A DNA stretch of 64,000 bases, from assembly GCA_029964075.1 (NCBI GenBank), contig CM057129.1, forward strand, positions 29,627,430 to 29,691,429, given 5' to 3'. The stretch's first letter is position 1, and each line of letters starts with the position of its first letter. A program made the position numbers and the translations under genes. The stretch is from Patiria pectinifera (lineage: Eukaryota > Echinodermata > Asteroidea > Valvatida > Asterinidae). A model generated the notes under the pieces. It worked only from the letters and a program-made list of their open reading frames with translations, had not been told where the DNA came from and did not search any database. Positions 1 to 11,965 of this stretch are shown here, piece after piece.

Positions 1-49
1 GCGAATTACTCACAAAAACAAATCCATAATTTGACATAGTGACGAATAC

Positions 50-300
50 GGAATTTCGCTGGTAACTAGCTTATGTAAGGTGTGCGTTCAAAGTACCAAC
101 GAATGTTATTCGTCAGTTTGTCGGATTGGCGCGTGCGTGCACGCGCGATCCGACAATTACAAACTGACGAATAGCTACAAACAATTCGCTGGTAACCAGC
201 TAATGTAAATTGTGCGTTCAAAGTACCAACACAGTTTATTCGTCAGTTTGTCGGATTACGCGCGCGTGCACGCGCGATCCGACAAACTGACGAATAGCAT
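50..300. repeat. Tandem ~130-bp repeat with GC-rich palindrome
   Basis: About two units of a 130-bp tandem repeat are visible; the word TTCGCTGGTAAC recurs 130 bp apart, near 55 and 185. Each unit carries a ~57-bp inverted repeat (about 108-165 and 237-295). Its arms, TTCGTCAGTTTGTCGGAT and ATCCGACAAACTGACGAA, surround an alternating purine-pyrimidine core (CGCGCGTGCACGCGCG). A degenerate third trace lies near 340-365. This is probably part of a foldback element or minisatellite whose left part lies outside the window. Confidence 0.75.
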
Positions 301-1010
301 ACAAACAGTGTGAAGAACAACCGGCTACTTGGTGGGTAATGTAATTTGACAAACTGACGAATACGTTTACGATCAAATAAAATCATATCACACAACTTCT
401 TTGATAAAATAAGTGACCTGATGGATACTACGTTTCCTATTTCATGCCGAATATATACTAAAAGGGTTTTTAGGGTAAAATGAGGCGCCCAGAAAAAGTC
501 CAACTTCAAACGCGAATTACTCGAAACAAGGTTTTCGCTTATTCGTCGGTATGTCAGCTCTGCGACATACAGCTACAAAAAATGGTTTGCTAATAACTGG
601 ATTATTTACAATGTAGTTATGACCGTGAAATAAAGATCAACTTTGAACACTGCCGTTTCCTCCAGAATTAGAACATCTTTAGAACTCAAAGTCCTTGCAA
701 ATTTCGTGAATTTCACTTTCTGGAGTGGATGAAACCTTAGGTTTGTGTTGTAACGTAGTGTGTAATAGCTCAGGCCAAATGACTTTTTTTTTGCAGAAAC
801 TTGTTGAATGAAGCCTTGACTGCGACTCTGTGTCACGAAAGTTATATCAAAAAGTTATGGTAAAAAAAAACCCACAAAGCTTATAAACCAAAAAGTCGAC
901 CTTTTCACTTGATTCATGTTAATGTTCTTTTTTTAGTTTTTCCTACAATCAGAGGTGTCCTTGGTTGCGCTTTGTAACCTTTGGAAAAGGCGCGTTATAA
1001 AAGTTATTAA

Positions 1011-1041
<31 letters not shown>

Positions 1042-1355
1042 GTTAGACATCGTAATGCTGTTCATCGATTTTTTTTATTTCTGCAGTTAATGCATTGAAA
1101 AGTACAAAAATACAAAAATCTTACCACATTAAAGCGCCATTTAAATGAGAGGAGAAATTCGTATTGAACGATTTACTAAAGTTATATTAGCTATTAAATT
1201 CTCTGGAGACGCTTCACACGACACTGCTAAACGGGTTTTTTTGGGGGGGAGGTAGAAATCAGAGCGAATTTTCACATAAAGTAATATTATTACAAACAAG
1301 ATAGTTTCACACTGAATAGTTAAGTTTCCTTGGTCTCTCAAGATAACACAATGTC
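301..1355. other. 3' flank of gene A, no gene seen
   Basis: I see no coding region here. A pure (ATT)n run lies at about 1008-1041. It is preceded by a sequence resembling the tail of the tRNA-derived SINE type found elsewhere in the window ('GCGCGTTATAAA' then ATT repeats), so 955-1041 is probably a SINE tail fragment. The stretch next to 1355 should contain the 3' UTR of gene A on the minus strand, but I see no convincing AATAAA there. Confidence 0.5.
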
Positions 1356-4300
1356 TTAGTTTATACGAATTTCTTTATTCACGATTTGGTCACACAATTC
1401 CTTTCCAAGTGGGACGTAAGTTTGCAGCGAATCGTCCATGAAAAACAGCCTGTCCGTTGCGCAGGCTTTCGGGTCGAACGCCTCCCTGACAAGATCCAGC
1501 TTGCGATACTTGTAGGTCATGGTGGTCTGCATTTGACCTTTCACCCGGAAGAACTTGGGGCGTGCGTAAGGAGGCAGGTGATTCGTCACGTGAGCGTATA
1601 CCTCCTTCCAGTCTGGTGCCTGGGCGCCATCTAGGAGCACGATGGCCGCCATGCCTGTCCTTCCGTCGTAACCTATAGAGCAATTATCATTATTATCAGC
1701 GTTGATAGTTGCACGTTGAGTCCAAGTCAGTCTTTATTTTGATACATCTTCCAGGTTTGTCATTGGTGGGACTTATAGCCTTATCACGTCCAAATCTGAG
1801 ACGATGTGAAAGTTAAGACCATGCAGTTTTATGGTCCCGATCGAAAAAAACCACTAACATTTTAGGTGATGAGGAGATTACAATCATGTACGATCGATCA
1901 TTGGTATCTCACTTCATGATACAAACACAACATCTTACAGGCAAAATGATGTTACTATTTCGGCTATTACATGATATGCTAACTGTAAAAAAACTGTCAG
2001 TTGAATTTCCGGGGGGAAAAAAGGTTCTTTCCTTCAATGTCTTAAAAGAATTTATTTATAGTTTGAAAAACGTCCTCGGGTTTCGAGTTCGTCGAGTGGA
2101 GCCATTATTTAATCTACAAAGTGACAATAGATTCGATTCTGTATGTATGTAATAAACATGTACTTACCTGGTATCTTGACGCCATAAACAATGGCCTCGG
2201 CGATGGTCGGCAGATCGGTCAAAACGGCGGCGACTTCGGACGAAGCCACGTTCTCTCCCTTCCATCTAAATTTGATAGGAATAATAAGAGAGGTTTTCTT
2301 TTTGTTACAGTGACGTTTCAGTCTGTTGAGTTTGAGTCTGTAAACTTGAAATAAAATGAGGATATGGAACAGGGTGGTTTAGTAACACATTCGGATCAGT
2401 TATGGAATGTATATTCGTTCCAATTTCCACGTCACGGTAATATTTTTTCGCTTGGAAATTCACAGTTTCTTTAGAAAGCTATCTCGTCGATATTTTGTTT
2501 TCTAAATGAATTACTGAAAGTATACTGATGTCAATTCTTCGCACGATCCTGCCAATTCGTATGAATCTGGCTTTCACATTGTCACATTTGATACCTTTTA
2601 GTTCACAACCTAAATTACTGAGTTCATCACAAGTCGTCACAAGTCCACCATCAAGTATAGGGTCATACTTAACAGGAGGTTAACGACAAAGAAATAACTT
2701 TGTCAGTGATTTGTCCGATCTGTTGACTTGTGACTGACTCGTGACATGACTAGAACTCCGCTAAAACCTATTGCCAAAATCTAATTCAACACATTTCTTC
2801 CATTCTGTTCTCCACCTGAATGTATCTCCAAGTCTGTCCTTGAAGAAGACATAGTTCCTGCTGTCAATCATCATCAGATCCCCTGAGTTGAAGTACTTGT
2901 CCCCGGTCACCTTGACATTATGAAGAATCTTCTTCTCATTGGCTTCCGTGCCTCCAACGTACCCCTCAAAGACATTAGATTTGGTGATCTTGGAGACCAT
3001 CAGGCCCGTTTTGCCTGTTATTGTACAGGTCATAAAGAGTATCAGAATGTAGAAATCGAGGGATGGATGTCTTGGGTGGATGTATACTTGTATCACGAAT
3101 GATGGTATATAGTTTAACGAGACTGCTAAATTTCAATTTTTGTCCGATGGTTGCGGCCTTGTTTCAGCCCTCTCACCGCATGAAAAACACTGGAAAACAC
3201 TGGAAACGTTCATTTCATTTAGTTCTTCCATATATTCCAAAAATTTCCTCAAGACCAATTTTGCCATAATGACAAAAGAACAAACTTTAAGGTAGACTTG
3301 GAGAAGACATTTTTTTTTCCAAGTACATTGTTCAACCTCAAACAGATCTACGATAATCCATCGTGCAAAGCCTCACAGACCAAGACCTGTGCGGTATAAT
3401 GAACTTTCCACTTTTCCCTCCAATCCAATGTGAGCTTGTGTCGATGATGTACATACGAATGTAATATAAACGCTTATTAACCAATGCATGTTTGTTGATG
3501 ACTAGCTGTACCTTTCGGCAGAAGGATGCATTTGCCATCCGGTCCTCTGATTGGCTGAGCAGTATCCCAATCGCATTCGATGATCTCCACGTCATCCACC
3601 AGCCACTGGTCAACGCAATACAGAAACGCATTACTTCGTGCATATTCATGCAAAACACATGCCCGATTGGTCAGAACAGAGCGTGTGCGCGTAGTGAGTT
3701 CGATTTGACGGGCAAAGATACATGCACTACAAAGAAAACCATTTTTAAATTTTTTATGTGATGTCGCAATAAAGGCAGTCAATGAGAAGACACCATAGTG
3801 GTCAGAAATTGCCAGAGATCGCACCACAGAGCATCTAGAATCCAAAAAAAATTCGGGGACGTTAAGCGGGCCCCGAACCCCACGCCGTAATTTTTTGACC
3901 CACTTTTTGGGGGGACCAAGCGTGTGCGTATTGAGTTCGATTTGACGGGAAAAGATACATGCACTACAAACAACAAAAGAGGCGACGATCGAAAAATGCG
4001 ACAAAACCACGCTTTAAATTATACCAGGTGCCATGATTTTACAGGATGCTTTACACTGTCATTAACTAACAGTCCAGCAAGGTATTTCAAAATGATTTGG
4101 TAGTTTTATTTTTTGATGTTTGCAAATGTTGTATTTTCCCTTTAAACCAAAAAATGCGACTTACTCAGTATTTGAATTTCTAATGATAACTTGGGCTGAT
4201 CCATTTGAAAGTTCTACTATCTACAATGATAAAAAATGGTTATTTATTAACCCCCCAAAGCATACACACTTCAGTAGTAAATAATAGTTTTAATTCTAAA

Positions 4301-7300
4301 GACTGAAATGATATTCTATATCACTTATATACTGAAACTATATAGGGACAAGACCATGTACGGAATACTGTAATGTTTTTGCTAAGAGAAGTGAAGAAAA
4401 AAGAAATCAACGAGTGGATTACTATCTATTCGACTTACGACTGAACGTCTTGTACCTGGTTTAAGTTAGCAATACAGAATTCTTGCTCTTTGGAAATGAG
4501 ACAAAAGAGCAGAGCAAACTAGTTTTCCACGTACCTTGGTTATGGTTGAGTATGCGCCCACGGCTCCCACCGTGCCGTCGGTGTTCATGAACCCTCGGTT
4601 CCCCTCACTCGCTGCAAAGAACTCCCCAATCCGAGAGATGTTGAATCGGTCCTTGAATTCCGTCCAGATATCAAGGGACAGACCGTTACCGAAGGCCAAC
4701 CAAACGGAATGGCCGCGTTCCAGCTCAGAGTCGGTCTGTTTCATAACAGAAATTTAACTAAAGTCACTTGTTCTATTTAACTTGGGGGGGGGGGGGTCCG
4801 TGTGTTTGAGGCCCCCCAAGAGTTGTCATTTAATTGTTTTTTAGTCCCACGATTTGACCGTGGTGATATATATGTGGCATATTTTCGAGTAGTATAATAG
4901 GGGTGTAAGTGGCGCCATCAACATCAAAATAGTCCCCCCCCCCCCCGAAAAAAAACAAACAAAAAAACACACAGATTTTTTTCTCTGCGGCCAAACATTT
5001 TGGGCCGCATTTCTAAAAAACAATGAAGAAACAAAATTGTGAGCCCCCCAAGCCAAGTCCTTGGTGCGCCACTGACCTGTTCCCTCTGTCTTTTCTAAAT
5101 ACAGGAAGAGTCAAAAAGAAACTGACCTGGATTAACGAAGAGGTCTTTCGACACTCTGACGTCCTTTCGATCAGAAATGTGGACTAAGCTTGAGACACCG
5201 TAATGTATGCGGTCTGTATTTTTCTCAGATATAGAGTCAGGGAACGACTGGTCAGTGTACTGCGTACCACTGTTGTCCTGATGACATTCATATGGTCAAA
5301 TGTGAACAAATGTGAATAGCCTACATTCGAACAAATAACCACTTTATTCCGCCTGAATGGGAAAGTCGGTTTTCAGTGCAATGGGACATCCCGCATTACC
5401 AGTCTCAAGAACGCATCCTTCCTTACTTCGCAACAATCCCCACCCAGCTTTGGTTTAATTATGTACATCTTTTAAACAAGTTTAATCATTTATAAAAAAA
5501 AAAAATCATGAGATCCTTGGTCAGTACGCACTGTTTGGAGGAAGGGGCCAATTATCGTCATCGCATCAGCATTTTGAGAGAAATGTCTGATTTGAAACTG
5601 TGACCTAGCCCACATGGGTGCCCCACCTTGGACCTATAGTTGTGTCGCCGGTCAGGCCACTGAACAATAGCATTATACCTCATTTGCTATCTTAACCAGG
5701 GACCTTAGTGGAGGCCTTGATTTACCTTAGGCTGGGCCAGAAGATACCGGCATATCTCCCCGATGTACTGGACCACAGTCACATTGTATCGCCTCACGTC
5801 GTGCCAGAAATGGCTGGCGGAAAACTTGGTCCGCAAGGCCATGGTACAACCTGCCAGAAAATTCAGGATTTGTATCAATCTCCAACCTATAAGATTAGGT
5901 TGTCTTGATAATCAAAACCACCAAATTCTCAGTTTGAGTGGCAAATGGCCAAGTCATTTCAAATAAAAGGAATCTGTCAAACAGGGTATTTCCTCCCTAA
6001 TCAATCATGATAAACACCTTCATGTCTTCTGCGTGAATTTCTTAGAAATCTTAGTCCAAGAAGGTACTTCGCATTGTGTTATTCAAAAACTGTAATAATA
6101 ATCCTGCCGATTAGTTTTATTTTGGATACATGCAGGTACTGATATAACGCCCTCCTTTGTACCTGGAAATGCAATCACGTTTTAATATGCAGCAGCCATA
6201 TTAGAGGAGAGTGCCATTTTGTTCCTTTGGATATTATTGCTCATTCGAATAAATAACAGTATCGAATAAATAAAAGTAACTAAAGTGCCGTCTAAGATGG
6301 CTGCCTGCGTAGGGGTCATACCAATGATCCCTATGTGAGCTAATCTGGTTGGCCATTCCGAGCTGTACAAACAAGTGAAGCTACACGCTGGTTCCCGATC
6401 CTTCTATTCAAATGTGGGAAGGGAACCAGTCTCAACCATTCCCATCGTTCAAAACAAAAAAAAACTAAAATAGAATCGTTTTTAAGTATACGAAACATTT
6501 TTTTCTATATAGACAAAATAACATATTTAGCTGCCATTTTATTTCATTTTGTTTTTAATAAAAAATATAAAAATTTCGTTGAGTAAACAAAAAGTGTACA
6601 TGTCAGTTGAATGAGATATCTTTCTTTAATTATCTAATTCTTGTAGTAGTAATATGGCGCACAGTGACTTTACTTCCAACAGCCAATTCCAGATACCTGG
6701 AGATCAGTGGTGCATACTTGCCTGCCGATATGACATTGCCGACACCTAGGACCATGCCCGCACTATGAAACAGCGGCAGCGAGATGTACACTACATCAGA
6801 TGAACTCAGGCCGAACATCTTTAATAAACTCCCTCCAAGCATGAAACGCTTCTGCTGCATTCGGGCCGCCTTAGGCATTCCTGTCCAATCAAAAGGATTA
6901 ATTATATGATGGGTTCCCGTACTTGTTTCAAGTTTCACGTCGAAAAATAGATTTTTATTTTGCTATATGTACAAGTTGTTCACTTTTGAACGAGGCATCG
7001 AGCGAAAAAAAATCCACTGACGTTTAGTTATTGAATTATTTCTTCACAACATTTGAATTAATAGCCGCGGCCAGACACTTTTCAGAAAGCAATTTAGCTC
7101 TTGCAGGGCGGATTAATTTATGCGCAAATTAAGGCCTTTTTCCAGAGGGTTGCAGGCGCCAAAAATCGGGGAAAAGGTGTTTTCGTTAAAACAAAACATA
7201 TAAATTGAAAATACAATAGGACGAAACAAATACATGAATGTGTTATTTTTTAAGAGCACGGCGAACAGCATCTCTAATAAAAAGATATGCAAATGATAAA

Positions 7301-9993
7301 TATGTAACGATACCGTGACTGAGCAACATTTCTCATATTGCTTCAAATGTATTTAGCCATATCAACATTAAACACGAAACAACATATGATAATATGCTGC
7401 TTATATAGCGCTTTATACCAACGGTCTCAAAGCGCTTCACCATTATTTCCCCAATTCATCAGGCCATGCATATTTTTTGCAGCAGCTCGAGATCAGCGCA
7501 ATCACAGGTCCCCATTTATACTCCCGGGTCACGGTGGAGAGAGGCAATTGTACTAATAAAGTGTCTTGCCCAAGAACACCAGTGCCATGATGCCATGATC
7601 CAAATCAGGGCTCGAACTCACGTACCACGGCACATGAGTCAAACACCGTAACCATTTGACCAGGGTGCTATTATAAATTTATCAACCGTATCCGCTAAAG
7701 CAATTGGTCTCGCAATAAAAATAATACTAAGTAAAGTAACAGTTCTTCAAAAATTCATGCAGAGGGCTTTAATCAGAATCAAATTGATTACTGAGAAGCT
7801 GTCTTTTAGTAGAAACAAAATAGGAGCGAACTTAAATATACCGAGTTGACATTCTAGATGAAGTCTTTTTTAATATAGTTTAATAGATGTACAGTTTATG
7901 GGTAAAGAAAAATTAATGAAATAAAAACCGGGTTGGTGTTTTGAAACATTTTATTAATACTCACCAGTCGTTCCTGAAGTGTAGAAAAAGAAAGCAGCGT
8001 CTGAATACGAGCTGCCCTTGCGCACGTCACGCGGTACTGCTTCGGTCGAGGCGAGAAGCGAGGTCAGGTCAACCGGAAGGAATCCCTCTGGAACGGTCTC
8101 GGCTTCCGGGCTCTGGGTTATGAACACTTGGATGCCTTGGGCCTTGAGCGTCTCCATGATCGCCAGCATGGCTTCCACCAAATCGGGATCTTGGGAAGGG
8201 GGGGGGGGGGGGTCGAGCATTAATTCTATATATTATTATTGTCACGCAGAATGTTGTTGATGTATTTGGTGTATTGAGTGATAGTGTGTTCGATCAGAAT
8301 TTGAACCCGATCGTGCTGAATTCCGTTCCGGGAACTCTCGCCTTTATTTCACTGGGGTTCATTTAAGCACCTAAAATAATTGCTTGGCAAAACAAGGTTA
8401 CCAACCAAAGTGTCACACATTGTATGTTGTTTTAACTGGTTCTCAGCTGAGCTTTGCTAAGCATCATATTCTGCTAAGCGGTATTCTGCTAAGCGGCTCC
8501 ATGAAATGTTGGACCCTGCTTACGTTTTGTAACATGAAAAACAAAGATTCAGCAAGGTCCGTGTCGTTTAAAGAACGCCGGGGTGCGTTATCCAGCACCG
8601 TTTCATGTATACCAATCGATATCCGCTGCTATTTAAACCGGCCAAACAAATGTCTGCAGCAGAAAAATGTCTCCAGTAGTAAAGGAGTTAGTGCGTACCA
8701 CTATAGGTAAAGTCGGTAAAAGACTGTTGAAAATATACCAAGCTTTTCTTAAGAGAAGCTGTGTGGCTCCACTAACTCTAAAGAGAATAGAGTATGCTCT
8801 GACGGTCATAAGGAGAAGGCTTTTCTTACCTCGGCCACAGATGATCGTCTTCATTTTCCCGACCCGGATGCAATTGATGAGCGCGTCTGCCCTCAGACCG
8901 ATGTTAAGATTGGCCCCCGTCACTCCGAGCTTGAGAAGCGCAATCACCGTGAATATATAGGTCGGTTCGTTGTGCATGAAGATGCCCATAATGTCACCAA
9001 ACTGCAAAGGGAAAAGGGTTTTAAAGATCGAGGTCCCGAACATGGTGCGAAATCTTCATTTGGAGGAAACGCGCACTCGCTGCTGACAGCATGATACATG
9101 ACTTCCCTTTTCATGTTTTTTTTTCCTTCAAATTTGTCATTAATAAACTTCTGCCCAGCTGATTGAAACTACGAACAAAAAAATTAATGATATGGATAGT
9201 TGCATGAGGTGGAAACACATTGTTTATTAGCCATATTCAAGAACAGATTCCTGGCAATTCATTATACAAGACACAAAATAGCTAAACGTCAAAACCAAAC
9301 CATCGCAAAACAATATTGCATACTTGTACTTCCCTCATCGTCTGTAGCAACAGTTGCTGCGTTTTTAATGAGCCATACATTAACGAAGATAAAAAGTCCA
9401 GTTGCGTATCAACGTTTATTTGGAGTGAGAAACGTTTACAAAAATCCTTAAGGTGAACACTTACGTGTTTTTTGTTTAAAAAAAAACGTGAGGGGAATTC
9501 TCGTGTTATGAACCGTTACACTTTTACTTGGCGTAAGTTAAATTAGTACACAGTCATATAAACTGCATTTTTGGCCTTTTTTATTGGTACAATTTGTAAC
9601 GTCTAAGTCTTTGGCGAGGTGGTATTTAACTAGACCTTTCTACTGATTAATTCTATTCTCAAGATTCATTGTTGTACGCACCTGCACCGCCTTACTTTTC
9701 CTGAGGTAGTTAGCCACCTTGTTAGCGGCGCGGTCCACATCGGCGTAAGTGTGCCTCTCATCTTGGTACAATACGAATGGCTTGTCCGGCTGGCTTTTGG
9801 CATAGGACTCGAATACATCCACCTGAAACAACCCCTTGCGCATCAGCTTCTCCGATGGTCCCATCACCTTGCGAGCAATTAGTAGAAACTCGGAGAGGTC
9901 GTGGAAGAAAGCTGGGTAGGTCAGTCTGATGTATATGAACAGTGTCAGTAGGCCGGCTAGCACGGCGCCGATTATGAGCAACAGAAGTACCAT
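1356..9993 (-). CDS. SLC27A2-like: Gene A: SLC27A2/6-like very-long-chain acyl-CoA synthetase / fatty acid transport protein, 633 aa
   Basis: Coding exons, in order on the minus strand: 9993-9682, 9001-8830, 8189-7965, 6880-6722, 5850-5726, 4735-4535, 3605-3512, 3014-2816, 2265-2168, 1672-1356. They sum to 1902 nt with an open frame. The family activates long and very-long fatty acids to acyl-CoA (ATP to AMP + PPi), which drives uptake, at ER, peroxisome or plasma membrane. The start chosen is the ATG at 9993, followed by a strong N-terminal membrane helix ([20 protein letters not shown]). A ttttcacag acceptor just upstream suggests a 5' UTR exon boundary near 10033. The AMP-binding loop YTSGTTGMPKAA is near residue 230, FFAASEGN near 370, [13 protein letters not shown] near 491-501, and the C-terminal lysine in TMTYKYRK near 583. 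Compared with genes B-F it has an extra phase-0 intron after codon 104, the opposite orientation and more divergent motifs (LNIGL for LNYNL). The exon 4 donor is GC (CAG|GCAAGT). No disabling change is seen. Confidence 0.9.
3681..3970. repeat. Direct ~52-bp repeats flanking a MITE-derived piece
   Basis: Two ~52-bp direct repeats (3681-3733 and 3920-3970; core GAGTTCGATTTGACGGG then AAAGATACATGCACTACAAA) flank 3755-3913. That middle piece matches the interior of the hAT-like MITE at 50080-50374 (shared words ATAAAGGCAG, CACCACAGAGCATCT and TAATTTTTTGACCCACTTTT). It lies in the gene A intron between exons 6 and 7, just upstream of exon 7. The terminal inverted repeats of the MITE are missing, so this copy is partial. 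Confidence 0.65.
4780..5078. repeat. hAT-like MITE fragment in an intron of gene A
   Basis: A long G run opens this stretch, a C run lies inside it and it ends in GGTGCGCCACTG, a typical hAT-like terminus (CAGTGGCGCACC in reverse). The segment 4844-4935 (CCCACGATTTGACCGTGGTG ... GTGTAAGTGGCGCCATCAAC) reappears inverted at about 21168-21280 in intron 1 of gene B. It is therefore a dispersed repeat family. No clean target duplication was found. Confidence 0.55.
7390..7668 (-). mobile_element. tRNA-derived SINE copy in an intron of gene A
   Basis: Read on the minus strand, a polymerase III A-box-like word (TGGTCAAATGGTTACGG, 7662-7646) is followed about 30 bp later by a B-box-like word (GAGTTCGAGCC, 7619-7609). 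A non-tRNA body follows with TTCTTGGGCAAGACACTTTA and, near the end, GCGCTTTGAGACCG...AAGCGCTATATAAGC. This is the same family as the copy at 28098-28462. The head lacks a foldable tRNA acceptor stem, so it is a SINE, not a tRNA gene. Confidence 0.65.
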
Positions 9994-11645
9994 GCTGACT
10001 TGTGTGGTTTGCAGTATGAGCGACAACCTAAATCTGTGAAAAGACGATAGGACAGATTTAACCGTCAAACCCCATCACATTAAAGTTTCTGGAACAGAAA
10101 TGTCGAGGGCATGCAACAGCTTACTTTCAATTATTACAACTGCAAACTACATAATCTCTTATTAGTTGAAGACTGATTAAAGTAAAATTGTGTGAGGGAA
10201 AACCGAATGTTATAAAATTGCCTGTCAGTGTACACTTAAAATGACCTATGCCACGAACGACATCTATAATCACTCATACTCTCCTGTCCAATAGACCGTG
10301 TGTAGCAGCCATCTTAGAGGGCAGTGCCTTTGTTTTGCTGGGATATTCATGAATGAACCTTTTATGCATTTTGTTACTGAATTGAAATAACAAAAATGCC
10401 CTTTGAGATATATTGCCACTGTGCTATAAGGTCAATTCTACCACCAACCATCTGAACAAAGTTCATACAGTAAAAACAGTTGTGTCACTTTATTCTCGTC
10501 ATCTAGAATTACTGGGAATGGATGCCTTGTTTTCCTTGATGATATCGAAAATAATGTTCGCGGTATGGACATTTTGGATTAATGTGTTGACTTAATGTTG
10601 AGGGAGGGCCTTAGCCTGAGATATCTTTGCTGGCAGTTCCTGCACGTGTGACTGTCTCACTCTGTATCCGGTTCGTCAGTGTGCCGTCTTCTCAATTAAA
10701 CCATGCGTGCTTCACACGGTGTAGCCATAGCACTGATGGAACCGGAAGTTAACGCAACTCGAGCGTTTATCCAATGGGCGCTAGTAATCAGTGGTGCGCG
10801 CGCGCATGTACTAACGAACCAGATAACTACTTTCACTGTGGGCGCAATGGGCGGGGCCTGCTGGATTGGTATTGAGGTCGCCATCAACAAGATGAATTAA
10901 ACCCAGTCTTGGCAATATTGACAGCGCTACCCAGGAAATACCGAGCATACCTCACGCGCGCTGCATTTAAGCTAATGCATGGGTGTCGAGACGTTGTTGT
11001 ATATTGATACGCGCCAGCCGCCGAAAGATGGCGTTACCAAAACGAACCGCAGCAACCGCTGATCTCAGGTTGATGGGTGAATTAATATAATAGGCTTAAT
11101 AAGCCTGTTTCACCACATATCCTAGTCATTTGAAGCTGTTAGAGCTGAAAAATGCGACGCTGAAAAATGAAACGCGGATGTCACATATGGAACACCATAC
11201 TTTTGGCCAATACCCCATATGCCTCCCACGGGACCCATAAAAGTGCCACAGGGCCCGAGGCCAGAGCCGAGGTGATTCATAGTGCACAGGTACTTTCCAA
11301 GGTCTGTTTATAGGAAACCAACGCGTTGCCCCCTAGCCCCTCAGGTTTATGGGGCGTGTATACCACGTGACCATTACATTATCACACATTATAATTGAAT
11401 ACATTCATAAACACTGTCACAAATTGTTACAAACATCTTCAGGAATTGTTACTTTTATTGTCAACTATTTGATTTGCTTTTGGTACTTTCAGTTTTATGG
11501 GTGAGTTAATTCCGGGTTGGGTCAATTTTTGTGGGAAACCGACCAACAGAAACCAAAGTGGCTTGTAGAAGCTTAGCCCCATTAATGTGGCCTATTTACT
11601 GGACTGCCTCCGTAAACATAGGCCACACATCCACATGTACAAACA
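9994..11645. other. 5' flank of gene A, repeat-rich, no gene seen
   Basis: No coding region was found. The stretch 10296-10360 (GTGTAGCAGCCATCTTAGAGGGCAGTG) is a copy of a short dispersed repeat with relatives near 6185-6260 and 33750-33800. The word CAATGGGCGCTAGTAATCAG followed by TGGTGCGCGCGCATGTA at about 10773-10812 recurs at 33808-33843 in intron 3 of gene C. The promoter of gene A should lie just above 9993, but no TATA box or initiator stands out. Confidence 0.5.
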
Positions 11646-11965
11646 TCGTGTCGACTTTGCCAAATTTTGATTTCACATTTAGGCTTAGTTTGTAGGATTT
11701 TTTTGCTTTAGAAGCATACTCACCCTCTTTATAGGCTAGTCAGAAAGTGCTGCCTTTTTCAGATGTCTAATTTTTGTGAAATTTCATGTTGAAATTTTGA
11801 TACGCAAACGTGTAAAAATGAATCTGGAAATTTCACGAAAATTATACATCTGAAAAAGGCAGCACTTTCTGATTAGCCTATAAAGAGGGTGAGTATGCTT
11901 CTAAAGCAAAAAAACCTACAAACTAAGCCTAAATGTGAAAATCAAAATTTGGCAAAGTCGACACG
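11646..11965. mobile_element. Foldback (MITE-like) element, ~320 bp
   Basis: Two arms of about 140 bp form an imperfect but very long inverted repeat. CGTGTCGACTTTGCC at 11646 pairs with GGCAAAGTCGACACG ending at 11965, and AGCATACTCACCCTC pairs with GAGGGTGAGTATGCT. A short spacer lies around 11800. There is no coding potential. I could not define a target duplication, so superfamily and exact ends are open. Confidence 0.7.

Noticed and set aside
3477-4010. 177-codon minus-strand ORF
   Set aside because: Only 3512-3605 is a real exon (exon 7 of gene A); the rest reads through intron and MITE-derived sequence.
7600-7668. tRNA-like sequence with A and B boxes
   Set aside because: No acceptor stem or anticodon arm can be formed, and it continues into a SINE body. 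The same applies at 28381-28458 and 45772-45824.
1356-9993. Gene A as a pseudogene because of divergent motifs and a non-GT donor
   Set aside because: All ten exons join in frame to 634 codons including the stop, GC-AG is a functional donor class, and the key catalytic residues remain.
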